A program made the translations under genes and the position numbers. From positions 1 to 12,287 of the forward strand of contig JANEMG010000029.1 in the NCBI GenBank assembly GCA_024511045.1: a DNA stretch of 12,287 nt, read 5' to 3'. The DNA is from Gammaproteobacteria bacterium. GTDB lineage: Bacteria > Pseudomonadota > Gammaproteobacteria > Methylococcales > Methylomonadaceae. Below, piece after piece: positions 1-6,624 of the stretch (position 1 is its first letter; each line of letters starts with the position of its first letter). The notes under the pieces are model-generated. The model ran no database searches. It was not told where the DNA came from and saw nothing but the letters and a program-made list of their open reading frames with translations.

Positions 1-263
1 GGGAGAATGGATCCACCATAGAAATACGTAAGAAATACGTAATTATTGAGAATCATTCGCATCCACAGGGTGCGCAGCATTCAACCAGCCAAAATCAATT
101 TTTAGTTTTGCATATGGCTCAGACTGAACAAAACCTGCTGGACAGTATCGTCAATGTTCTGCTGATCTGGAGTTCAATCGTCCGAAGAACACTGATCGTG
201 GAAGGCAATCCTGGTTCCTATCTGGCTCAACCTGCAATGGAAACGGCGGAAAAACAACAATGA
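1..263 (+). CDS. 3' end of an unrecognised protein gene (partial at left edge)
   Basis: One reading frame (first full codon at position 3) stays open for 86 codons from the window edge to a TGA at 261-263. That is longer than expected by chance at this base composition, and the translation looks protein-like: a charged start (ENGSTIEIRKKYVIIENH), a hydrophobic stretch (LLDSIVNVLLIWSSIV) and a polar end (METAEKQQ). The stop overlaps the ATG of the next gene as ATGA, an arrangement typical of translationally coupled genes. If the gene began inside the window, the first ATG would be at 114, giving only 49 residues and no clear ribosome binding site; I therefore prefer a longer gene entering from the left. 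I do not recognise the family. An 11-bp tandem repeat (20-30 and 31-41) lies inside the frame. Confidence 0.5.
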   Translation, partial: ENGSTIEIRKKYVIIENHSHPQGAQHSTSQNQFLVLHMAQTEQNLLDSIVNVLLIWSSIVRRTLIVEGNPGSYLAQPAMETAEKQQ

Positions 264-715
264 CAACTCTGGCTCGTAAACTCATTTACTTGTTGCTGGC
301 TTTTTCATTGACAGCCTGTTTCAGGGTTCCAATGGAAGCACCTTATGGGCCTGATGTGAAAATACTGGCGCGTGATGAACCTGTCGAAGTGACACGACGC
401 TATCAAAAATGGTATGCCATCTGGGGGATTTTCCCGCTGGATCCTTCATCCAACCCGGCTGACATCGTTGCCCGCGAACATTTGGTGGAAGCCCGCATAT
501 ATACTGAAGATTCCGTGGAAGATGTCATTGCCGGCTTTTTCTACGCGATCATCTTCCCGGCCGGGATTCTTTTACCACAAACCATTGTCGTCGAAGGCAA
601 TCGCGCACCCAGACCTGCTGCTACAGCGGCTGGAATCGGGCTAGTTCCAGACAATATCGACGGGTCTTGCAAAAATGCAAAGACAGGGCATCCATTAGCC
701 TGCCGCTGCCAATAG
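260..715 (+). CDS. Small outer-membrane-type lipoprotein, Bor-like
   Basis: The 151-residue product starts with a lipoprotein signal: a basic N-terminus (R6, K7), a hydrophobic core and the lipobox LTAC with the lipidated cysteine at residue 20. The residue after Cys20 is Phe rather than Asp, which by the usual sorting rule favours the outer membrane. The middle has a conserved-looking block with KWYAIWGIFPL (50-60) and a hydrophobic segment FFYAIIFPAGILLP (93-106). This layout resembles small Bor-like lipoproteins (a 'W..WG..P' stretch followed by a glycine-rich hydrophobic turn), but the match is by pattern only. Three cysteines sit near the C-terminus (137, 148, 150). The start codon overlaps the upstream stop (ATGA), so translation may be coupled. 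Function unknown; confidence that it is a real lipoprotein is high, family assignment low. Confidence 0.8.
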   Translation: MTTLARKLIYLLLAFSLTACFRVPMEAPYGPDVKILARDEPVEVTRRYQKWYAIWGIFPLDPSSNPADIVAREHLVEARIYTEDSVEDVIAGFFYAIIFPAGILLPQTIVVEGNRAPRPAATAAGIGLVPDNIDGSCKNAKTGHPLACRCQ

Positions 716-1118
716 GGCAAACGTACCCGTCAAGAACAACCGGGCTTTCTGCGCGGTATACTTCCCTGTGAGCAATTCATCTAGGAGAAACAGGAACAGA
801 CCTGAAATACCGGCATTCACCTGAGGGCAGGATTTGGCCGGACACGGCTCATTCATCAGCCGTTCGATGCTCTGAATCGGCCGGCCAGCCCGGCCCGAGC
901 CAGGGTTATACGCCTGGCGACAACGACAAGGCTATGGCTGGATTGCAGGGACGATTACTTCCGACTGCGCGGTGCTGTTGGCGAAATGTAGGGGCCGCCC
1001 TTTTTTGAAAGCGCCGCTTCCAGGGCGATCAATATCGTACCAAGGTACAATTTCACCCGCGAATAGTTCTTTGTTAGAATCGGAGTCGTATTTCTACTGA
1101 AAAGCCAGGAGTGTATTT
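716..1118. other. Intergenic stretch with no recognised gene
   Basis: About 400 bases between the lipoprotein gene and the DUF5658-like gene. I see no convincing coding frame or RNA gene. Small inverted repeats are present: CGGCT/AGCCG near 845-862, GCCAGG/CCTGGC at 899-904 and 913-918, and a compact palindrome GTACC-AA-GGTAC at 1037-1048, some 70 bases upstream of the next start. None has a T-run that would make a good terminator. Confidence 0.5.
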
Positions 1119-1591
1119 GTGCAGCAGCATTTGAATCACGCAGACGACAGCCCTGTCGACCAGCGCCATGCGCCCGACCGGCGCACTCAGCAGCTGAAGG
1201 CAGTGTTCTGCTCGCTGTACAAGGCCAGGCGCAGATCGGTAAGAAGGAAAGAGGCGGCAAACCAGCCCTATTACACGGATTACTATGAAAGCTGGGTGGG
1301 TGCACGGTGCTGGCCATCATCTGCCTGAGCGCCGCCGACGCCATCCTGACACTTGAGATCCTTGCCAGGGGCGGCACGGAAGTCAATCCACTGATGGCGC
1401 TGCTGCTGGACATCAGCGACAGCGCATTCATCCTGGGGAAGCTGGCCATCACGGTGGTCTGCCTGTTCATCGCCCTGGTGCATATCAACTTCAGGATCCT
1501 GAAGGTTTTTCCGATGCGCATCGTTCTGCTGCTGTTGCTGCTGCTCTATTGCGGCCTGGTCAGCTACCAGTTGACTCTGCTGGCAGGCTAG
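1119..1591 (+). pseudogene. DUF5658-like small membrane protein, frameshifted
   Basis: A GTG start at 1119 has a good ribosome binding site (AGGAG at 1107-1111, 7-base spacer) and an in-frame stop just upstream (1098). The first frame encodes an Arg-rich, soluble N-terminus ending in YYTDYYESWVG. It then runs into a stop at 1326-1328. The -1 frame from about 1304 continues with VLAIICLSAADAILTLEI, then GGTEVNPLM and further hydrophobic segments to the TAG at 1589-1591. Together they give the order known for DUF5658 proteins: a basic tail, a Y..DxYE..W motif, then 3-4 membrane helices with a D-A-x-L-T-L core and ExNPLM. Restoring one base between 1298 and 1304 (for example GCN ACG GTG) joins the halves without gap, giving WVGATVLAIICLSAADA. 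Either a real frameshift or a base missing from the sequence. Function unknown. Family assignment is from motif recall. Confidence 0.75.
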
Positions 1592-1667
1592 ACACGCATC
1601 CCTGCGCAAGCGGGTAGCGGGCTTAAAAACCCACGCCAGGCTTCGATGTCCGGAGAGATCCCCCTTA

Positions 1668-1877
1668 CTATGCCGGGTTCTGCAATTTTTTCAGCAGGCT
1701 TCTGCCGATAAAATTGGCAAAGTCCTCCTGGTTTTCATACCCCATTTTCTGTGCAAAACTGACCAGCGCCATGATCAGCTGCTTGGTTTCTGCGATTTCC
1801 TCGTGGCTGCGGCCGCATCCCTGGCAGTGGCTTCCATCTTCGGTGCACTGGCCGGGAACACATGGACTGAATTGCAT
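1668..1877 (-). CDS. Small Cys-rich DUF1289-like protein, putative metal/Fe-S binding
   Basis: The 69-residue product begins MQFSPCVPGQC and contains four cysteines spaced C-x4-C-x6-C-x2-C (residues 6, 11, 18, 21), followed by GRSHEEI. This closely resembles the DUF1289 signature (SPC...C...C.GC.R...EI), a family thought to bind a metal or Fe-S cluster. The rest is helical (ETKQLIMALVSFAQKMGY, then a Lys-rich end) and is not part of the short DUF1289 core, so it may be a lineage-specific extension. The ATG at 1875-1877 is chosen because it has a strong GGAGG at 1885-1889 with a 7-base spacer; an upstream ATG at 1937 has none and would make the protein 89 residues. Two palindromes lie upstream and may be regulatory. 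Convergent with the DUF5658-like gene. The biochemical role is not known. Confidence 0.75.
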   Translation of the reverse strand: MQFSPCVPGQCTEDGSHCQGCGRSHEEIAETKQLIMALVSFAQKMGYENQEDFANFIGRSLLKKLQNPA

Positions 1878-1910
1878 GTCGATACCTCCAATTGAATACC
1901 GTTGATAAAT

Positions 1911-1967
1911 TTCTGCCCTGGGGCAGAAGTCAGGCATATTGTCGCCGTTTCATTGCAGCGGTGCAAT
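1911..1967. promoter_or_regulatory. Two palindromes upstream of the Cys-rich gene
   Basis: A palindrome with perfect 8-base arms (TTCTGCCC at 1911-1918, TG, GGGCAGAA at 1921-1928) is followed by a second with 6-base arms (ATTGCA at 1952-1957, GCGG, TGCAAT at 1962-1967). Both lie 34-90 bases upstream of the Cys-rich gene's ATG, where a promoter or operator would sit. No exact promoter boxes are convincing. The second could also fold in RNA on the plus strand, followed by a T-rich run, though no plus-strand gene ends there. Confidence 0.4.
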
Positions 1968-1977
1968 ATTATTTTTT

Positions 1978-2312
1978 CCTGATATTCCTCTGACGCACAA
2001 TTTCATCGGCAGTAAAATAGGCTGGCGTACCAGTGTCTGGCGCTGACAAAAGGAATCCAATGACTGCCGGTGAATCTGCACACTGAATCAATGCGGGGAA
2101 ACGGCACCGAAATGTTCTATAATCCATGGCTCTTGCCCCAACGCCTGAAGGATATGGCAAGTACGCGACGGAATGGTTATCCAGGGCAAATCGTTTGCTG
2201 CCATCCTGGCCCGAACCTTCCGTCCGCCGCCGGACTGGTCTAGATGCCAGCCCGGAAGACCCGGACCGCCGAAGCGGCGGCCTGACATTATCATCGACCC
2301 CGAGGGAAGCAC
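1978..2312. other. Intergenic leader region with TATAAT box and GC hairpin
   Basis: No convincing gene here; the frames open on both strands lack ribosome binding sites and overlap the next gene out of frame. An exact TATAAT at 2118-2123 could be a -10 box for the downstream gene, but no good -35 box is present at 16-18 bases. A perfect 6-bp stem, CCGCCG-AAG-CGGCGG (2266-2280), lies 32 bases before the next start and is not followed by T residues, so it is more likely a leader structure than a terminator. If the TATAAT is used, the leader would be about 180 bases long. Confidence 0.35.
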
Positions 2313-2753
2313 ATGAAAAGAACAATGACAACGATCATCGCGCTGTTGATCACCGTTGCCAGCAGCCAGGTCCTGGCACGCAACGACATCCAGGACTACT
2401 CGATCGAGGAAGCCCTGTTCCAGGAACAGGCGAAAGAACAGGTCGGCAATGAAATCCGTTTCTATTTCGGCAAGCAGAAACACGGAAAAGTGCTGAAAAG
2501 CTGGGGCGAATTCGCGACCAACAAGAAAACCAATGCCTTCCTGAAATCGGACCAGGAAGCCTGCACCTGGGCTTTTTTGTCGGCGCTGAAAGCATTGCGC
2601 GACAGGGCGCTGCGGGAAGGCGGCAACGCCGTGATCGACATCAAATCGAACTACAAGGGCAGGACGACGGTCAGCGACAGCACTTTTCAATGCGGGGCCG
2701 GCAACATCATCGCCGGCGTCGCCCTGAAGGGGACTGTCGTGAAACTGCCCTGA
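2313..2753 (+). CDS. Secreted two-cysteine protein of the family often mislabelled excinuclease subunit
   Basis: The 146-residue product has a clear Sec signal peptide (MKRTMTTIIALLITVASSQV, with cleavage likely after ALA at residue 22). The mature part carries a VGNEIRFYFG strand, the motif NKKTNAFLKSD (70-80), then ACTWAFLSALKALRDRA, GGNAV and ...FQCGAGNIIAGVALKG. This pattern matches a widespread group of short periplasmic proteins that databases have often named 'excinuclease ATPase subunit' without basis; nothing here resembles UvrA. Cys84 and Cys127 are the only mature cysteines and could form a disulfide. The start is supported by a purine-rich GAGGGAAG just upstream. The HAD gene follows 24 bases after the stop, so the two are probably co-transcribed. 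Function unknown. Confidence 0.85.
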   Translation: MKRTMTTIIALLITVASSQVLARNDIQDYSIEEALFQEQAKEQVGNEIRFYFGKQKHGKVLKSWGEFATNKKTNAFLKSDQEACTWAFLSALKALRDRALREGGNAVIDIKSNYKGRTTVSDSTFQCGAGNIIAGVALKGTVVKLP

Positions 2754-2777
2754 GCACGTTTTTTAAGCGGACCAACC

Positions 2778-3533
2778 ATGCAACAGACCATTATCCATGC
2801 CCTGGATTTCGACGGGGTAATCTGCGACAGCGCCGTGGAAACGGGCATCACCGGCTGGAAGGCCGCCGCACAATTGTGGCCGGATATGCCGGCCGCTTTC
2901 CCCCCGGAAGATCTGATCGACCAGTTCCGCCTTGCCAGACCCATCATTGAAACGGGGTTCGAAGCCATCCTGGTGATGCGCATGCTCTTCGAAGACGTCA
3001 GCCTGGCAAGCATTCTGGAAGATTTTCCGGAAAGGAAGCGGGCCGCCCTGCTGCACTGCAAGCACGACGAGGCTTTTCTCAAGCAGCTGTTCGGCGAGAC
3101 CCGGGACCACTGGATTCGTGACGCACTGCCCGAATGGGTGGCCATGAATCCGCTCTTTCCCGGTATCGCGGAAAGACTGGCTGTCCTTGGTGAACAGGAC
3201 ACCTGGTACATCGTCACCACCAAGCAGGAGCGCTTCGTCTCGCAGATCCTGGAAGCCAATCGCATCGCGTTGCCTGCCGAGAGGATTTTCGGCCTGGACC
3301 GCAACATGAGCAAGGAGCAGGTACTGCTGCAGCTGCAGGAAGAGCATCCGGAAGCGGTTCTGCACTTCGTCGAAGACCGCCTGCCGACACTGGGAAATTT
3401 CATCGTCAACGATGCATTGCAGGCCATCAAGCTGTTTTTTGCCGACTGGGGCTATAATACCGCCCGGGACAAACGACGCGCCGCGCAGCTGCCCCTGGAA
3501 GTGATCGGCCTGGATGACTTTTTGAACGCCTGA
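2778..3533 (+). CDS. HAD-superfamily hydrolase
   Basis: A 251-residue protein with the four HAD motifs in order. Motif I is ALDFDGVICDS, with the nucleophile Asp10 and acid/base Asp12. The region after motif I is a large helical cap (about 20-130), placing it among cap-type (C1) phosphatase-like members. Motif II is IVTTK (Thr147), motif III is Lys179 in NMSKEQ, and motif IV is HFVEDRLPTL with Glu199/Asp200 as metal ligands. These residues predict a Mg2+-dependent phosphatase acting on a small phosphorylated compound; the substrate cannot be read from the sequence. It follows the secreted protein gene by 24 bases with only a weak GCGGA before the ATG. A cytoplasmic enzyme after a secreted protein does not itself suggest a shared function. 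Confidence 0.85.
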   Translation: MQQTIIHALDFDGVICDSAVETGITGWKAAAQLWPDMPAAFPPEDLIDQFRLARPIIETGFEAILVMRMLFEDVSLASILEDFPERKRAALLHCKHDEAFLKQLFGETRDHWIRDALPEWVAMNPLFPGIAERLAVLGEQDTWYIVTTKQERFVSQILEANRIALPAERIFGLDRNMSKEQVLLQLQEEHPEAVLHFVEDRLPTLGNFIVNDALQAIKLFFADWGYNTARDKRRAAQLPLEVIGLDDFLNA

Positions 3534-3673
3534 AAAACCGGGGCTTCAAAGCATGGCAAGCAATGCCTGGGCTGCGTCTGTGGCACTACTGTTGTCGCAC
3601 GGATCTCAAGCCCTGTCATACAAGTTCATACATGTCCAGCCATGCCTCTCCGCTTTGTTGACACCTCAAAATC

Positions 3674-3973
3674 TTTGTCATCCCGATGTAAGTGCAGCAC
3701 CTGTTCTGCTATTGATGGCCAGAGGTAACTACTCACCCATAGTAAAAGAAGCCCCTATAGGTGGTCTGTGGAGGAAGTGTCTTTGGCAGGGATGCCAAAG
3801 TCAAGCCTACAGGGATGTATTCACGGCGTCTTCCGGAACAGACTACCCATAAGGGCACGAGTAGTTACCCTCTAAAAAAGGAAACAGGTGCTGTACGAGG
3901 AGGGAGCTTGATGGCTCGATACAGATCAAGCCCTTCCCACTACAAAGATTTCTCCTGCCGTCGCAATGACAGG
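3674..3973. repeat. Long imperfect hairpin, MITE-like composite repeat
   Basis: Most of the 519-base gap between the HAD gene and rimO is one nested inverted-repeat structure. Outer ends: TGTCATCCCGA (3677-3687) against TCGCAATGACA (3961-3971). Next: GTGCAGCACCTGTT (3692-3705) against AACAGGTGCTGTAC (3883-3896). Next: AGAGGTAACTACTC (3721-3734) against GAGTAGTTACCCTCT (3859-3873). Next: GGTGGTCTGT...GAAG (3760-3777) against CTTCCGGAACAGACTACCC (3830-3848). At the centre is a perfect small hairpin, CTTTGGCA-GGGA-TGCCAAAG (3781-3800), then CAGGGATGTATTCACGGCGTC (first base at 3810), a phrase I recall from dispersed intergenic repeats of other gammaproteobacteria. No transposase is encoded. The right end matches repeats at 11143-11222. 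A short open frame (3553-3852) has no coding support. I see nothing in the flanks 3534-3673 and 3974-4052. Confidence 0.75.
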
Positions 3974-4052
3974 CACGCAGGGGGCTGACCTGGCATCCAT
4001 TGAACGTAGTTGTCGATTTGAAAATTGCCGCGGATTGCGGGTAATTAGGTAA

Positions 4053-5363
4053 TTAAATCAGCCTGCCCCACAGGTCATGCTCGTCGGCATCCTCGATCAG
4101 CACGTCGACCCAGTCACCGACCTGCAGATGGTTGGCGCCATCGATGAACACCTGGCCGTCTATCTCCGGTGCATCGGCCTTGCTTCGGGCGACGGCCCCC
4201 TGTTCCACCACCTCGTCCACCAGCACGGTTTCGGTCCTGCCGATGCGGTGCTGCAATCGGGCCGCGCTGATTTTGGCCTGATGCTGCATAAACCGGGCCA
4301 AACGCTCCTGTTTGACCGCTTCGGGCAGTTGGCCCGGCAATGCGTTGGCAGCGGCGCCGTTGACCGGTGAATAGGCGAAGCACCCGACGCGGTCCAGCTG
4401 CGCCGCATCGAGAAAATCCAGCAGTTCGGTAAATTCCGCTTCCGTCTCTCCGGGAAAGCCGACGATAAAGGCGCTGCGGATGACGATTTCCGGACAGATT
4501 TCCCGCCAGGCGGCGATGCGCTGCAGGGTATCTTCCGTGGCCGCCGGGCGCTTCATCAATTGCAGTATCCGGCGGTTGGCATGCTGGAAAGGAATGTCCA
4601 GGTAAGGCAGTATCCGGCCTTCCGCCATCAACGGAATGACGCTGTCGACATGCGGGTAGGGATAGACATAGTGCAGGCGCACCCAGATGCCGAGCTCCCC
4701 CAGCGCCGAGGCGAGATCGTGGAGGCGGCTTTGCCGCTCCCGCCCATGCCAGCTGCCGGCCCGGTATTTCAGGTCGACGCCATAGGCGCTGGTGTCCTGG
4801 GAAATCACCAGCAGCTCCTTCACGCCGGCCCCGGCCAGTTGTTCCGCCTCCCGCAGTACTTCTGAGATCGGCCGGCTGACCAAGTCGCCGCGCATGGAGG
4901 GAATGATGCAGAAGCTGCAGCGGTGGTTGCAGCCTTCGGAAATTTTCAGATAGGCATAGTGCCTTGGCGTCAGTTTAATGCCCTGCGGTGGAACCAGGCT
5001 GGTATAGGGATCATGGGGCGGCGGCAGGTGTTCATGCACCGACGCCACAACCTCCTCCAGGGCATGGGCGCCGGTAATATTCAGCACCTGGGGATGGCGT
5101 TCCCGGATTTCCTGTTCCCTGGCGCCAAGACAGCCGGTGACGATGACCCTGCCATTTTCCGCAAGCGCCTCGCCGATGCTGTCCAGTGATTCCTCCACCG
5201 CGGCATCGATGAATCCGCAGGTGTTGACCACCACCAGGTCGGCATCCTGGTAGGTCGGGACGATCCGATAGCTCTCCGCGCGCAGCTTAGTGATGATGCG
5301 TTCGCTATCGACCAGTGCCTTGGGGCAGCCAAGGCTGATGAATCCTATGGTTGGTGTTTTCAT
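4053..5363 (-). CDS. rimO: Ribosomal protein S12 methylthiotransferase RimO
   Basis: This radical-SAM enzyme adds a methylthio group to the conserved aspartate of ribosomal protein S12. The 436 residues are near the usual length (about 440). The N-terminal MTTase domain starts IGFISLGCPKALVDSE and carries the three cysteines of the auxiliary [4Fe-4S] cluster (Cys13, Cys49 in VNTCGF, Cys78 in VTGCLG). The radical-SAM core has C-x3-C-x2-C at Cys145, Cys149 and Cys152 (GCNHRCSFCIIP). LGCPKALVDSE and SMRGDLVSRP fit RimO better than the related MiaB. The C-terminal 65 or so residues form the TRAM domain (ETVLVDEV...GDWVDVLI). It starts 5 bases after the cmoB stop with no strong ribosome binding site, so it is probably translated by coupling from cmoB. 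Confidence 0.96.
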   Translation of the reverse strand: MKTPTIGFISLGCPKALVDSERIITKLRAESYRIVPTYQDADLVVVNTCGFIDAAVEESLDSIGEALAENGRVIVTGCLGAREQEIRERHPQVLNITGAHALEEVVASVHEHLPPPHDPYTSLVPPQGIKLTPRHYAYLKISEGCNHRCSFCIIPSMRGDLVSRPISEVLREAEQLAGAGVKELLVISQDTSAYGVDLKYRAGSWHGRERQSRLHDLASALGELGIWVRLHYVYPYPHVDSVIPLMAEGRILPYLDIPFQHANRRILQLMKRPAATEDTLQRIAAWREICPEIVIRSAFIVGFPGETEAEFTELLDFLDAAQLDRVGCFAYSPVNGAAANALPGQLPEAVKQERLARFMQHQAKISAARLQHRIGRTETVLVDEVVEQGAVARSKADAPEIDGQVFIDGANHLQVGDWVDVLIEDADEHDLWGRLI

Positions 5364-5368
5364 GATAT

Positions 5369-6406
5369 TCAGGAATTGGCAATAAAGACAGCACGTACCG
5401 GGGCGGGCAGGCCTTCCACGGTCAAATCAGGGTCGTCGGGGTCGAGAAAGTCGGACAGCGACTGAAAACGCATCCATGGCGTGCTGCGCTGCTCGTCCGG
5501 CGTGGTGGCTGTGACATCCACGACGCGGGCATTACGAAAGCCGCAGCGCTTCAACCAGCCCAGCAGGGTTGCACAACTGGGGATGAACCAGACATTGCGC
5601 ATTTTTGCATAGCGTCCCTCGGGTAGCAGCAACTGGCCATGCCGGGCGTCGATGATCAGCGTTTCCAGGATCAGCTCTCCACCCGGGCGCAGGCAATCCC
5701 GCAACTCCAGCAAGTGATCGATGGGCGATCGGCGATGGTAGAAAACGCCCATGGAAAACACCGTATCAAAGAGGCGCAGACTTTCCGGCAGCTCCTCGAC
5801 GGCCAGCGGCAGAACGTGAATGGGGGCATCGCCATAAAAGTGCCTGACGGTCTGGAACTGCATCACGCTCAACAGCGTCGGGTCGATGCCGAGCACCGTC
5901 TTCGCGCCTTGCCCCAGCATGCGCCAGCAATGGTAGCCGTTGCCGCAGCCGATATCCAGGACCAGGCGGTTGGTCAGCGGCGCAATATGCGCCTGCAGCC
6001 GCTGCCATTTCCAATCCGAGCGCCATTCGGAATCGATCGCTATGCCGAACAGATTGTACGGACCCTTGCGCCAGGGATGCAACGCCAGCAACCGGTCTTG
6101 CAGCTGTTTGCCAGTCGCTTCATCCCGGTCATCGGCGCAGCCGATCTGCACCACAGCGGCATTCAGACTCGTTGTCGAGGGTTGCGCAACCGGAAGCGAA
6201 TCGAGCACCTGCCGCCACTTCGGCAGATCACCGTGTCGGCCTTTGGCAAAAGCCGCCTCCAGCTGCTGCGGCAGCCGTTCTGCCCAGTGCCGGGCGCCAT
6301 GCTCCGCCAAAACGCGATACAGGGGCAGATAGCGTTCGCCGGAGAAAATTGGACCTGTGTTGGATTGCATATAGTCATGGATGTTCCTGAAAAACTTCCG
6401 TAGCAC
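5369..6406 (-). CDS. cmoB: tRNA U34 carboxymethyltransferase CmoB
   Basis: CmoB uses carboxy-S-adenosyl-methionine (made by CmoA) to carboxymethylate 5-hydroxyuridine at position 34 of certain tRNAs, the last main step to the cmo5U wobble base. The hallmarks are all present: PWRKGPYNLFGI (111-122), DSEWRSDWKW (125-134), the methyltransferase motif I LDIGCGNGYH (150-159), FSMGVFYHRRSPIDHL (217-232), ILETLIID and MRNVWFIPS (269-277), and near the end FLDPDDPDLTVEGLPAPVRAV. The start is uncertain: GTG at 6404-6406 (345 residues, GGAAAG 9 bases upstream) or ATG at 6368-6370 (333 residues, no good site); the E. coli protein is 323 residues. No cmoA is in the window. First gene of a cmoB-rimO operon, divergent from hemF. 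Confidence 0.95.
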   Translation of the reverse strand: MLRKFFRNIHDYMQSNTGPIFSGERYLPLYRVLAEHGARHWAERLPQQLEAAFAKGRHGDLPKWRQVLDSLPVAQPSTTSLNAAVVQIGCADDRDEATGKQLQDRLLALHPWRKGPYNLFGIAIDSEWRSDWKWQRLQAHIAPLTNRLVLDIGCGNGYHCWRMLGQGAKTVLGIDPTLLSVMQFQTVRHFYGDAPIHVLPLAVEELPESLRLFDTVFSMGVFYHRRSPIDHLLELRDCLRPGGELILETLIIDARHGQLLLPEGRYAKMRNVWFIPSCATLLGWLKRCGFRNARVVDVTATTPDEQRSTPWMRFQSLSDFLDPDDPDLTVEGLPAPVRAVFIANS

Positions 6407-6512
6407 ACAACTATACTTTCCGCACTTGAAAATTTAGCAGCCAGAAACAGCCGGCTAATAGAAACATATCACATATTAACAAATGCTTACGGCATTTTCT
6501 GGTGCTACTGTT

Positions 6513-6543
6513 TTGCTAAATTATGATTTGCCAACGGTATATT
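6513..6543 (+). promoter_or_regulatory. Possible hemF promoter in AT-rich region
   Basis: A TATATT at 6538-6543 is preceded, with a long 19-base spacer, by TTGCTA at 6513-6518. The surrounding 6440-6560 is distinctly AT-rich compared with the genes. A hairpin AAATGC-TTACG-GCATTT (6481-6497) lies just upstream and could be an operator. If this promoter is used, the hemF ATG at 6523 would be upstream of the transcript start, which supports a later start codon. Weak evidence only. Confidence 0.3.
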
Positions 6544-6624
6544 TTGTCGGATAGCACAGTTTCCAGGATAATGAAGCCAGACAATTGTAGCAAATTTTCG
6601 CAGACAACTTTATTTCCATCGCTA

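Noticed and set aside
20..41. 11-bp tandem repeat AGAAATACGTA x2 as iterons
   Set aside because: Only two units, inside a likely coding frame, with no replication gene nearby.
955..1521. Long minus-strand open frame across the DUF5658-like gene
   Set aside because: It is the antisense of a recognisable protein and has no family-like features.
2126..2452. Plus-strand open frame starting just after the TATAAT
   Set aside because: No ribosome binding site, composition is Pro/Arg/Ser-rich like a GC-frame artefact, and it overlaps the secreted protein gene in another frame.
3553..3988. Open frames within the hairpin element
   Set aside because: They cross the inverted repeats, have no ribosome binding site and reflect repeat sequence rather than a protein; a small peptide gene cannot be wholly excluded.
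4028..4040. CCGC-GGATT-GCGG hairpin downstream of rimO as a terminator
   Set aside because: The stem is only four base pairs and no T-run follows directly.
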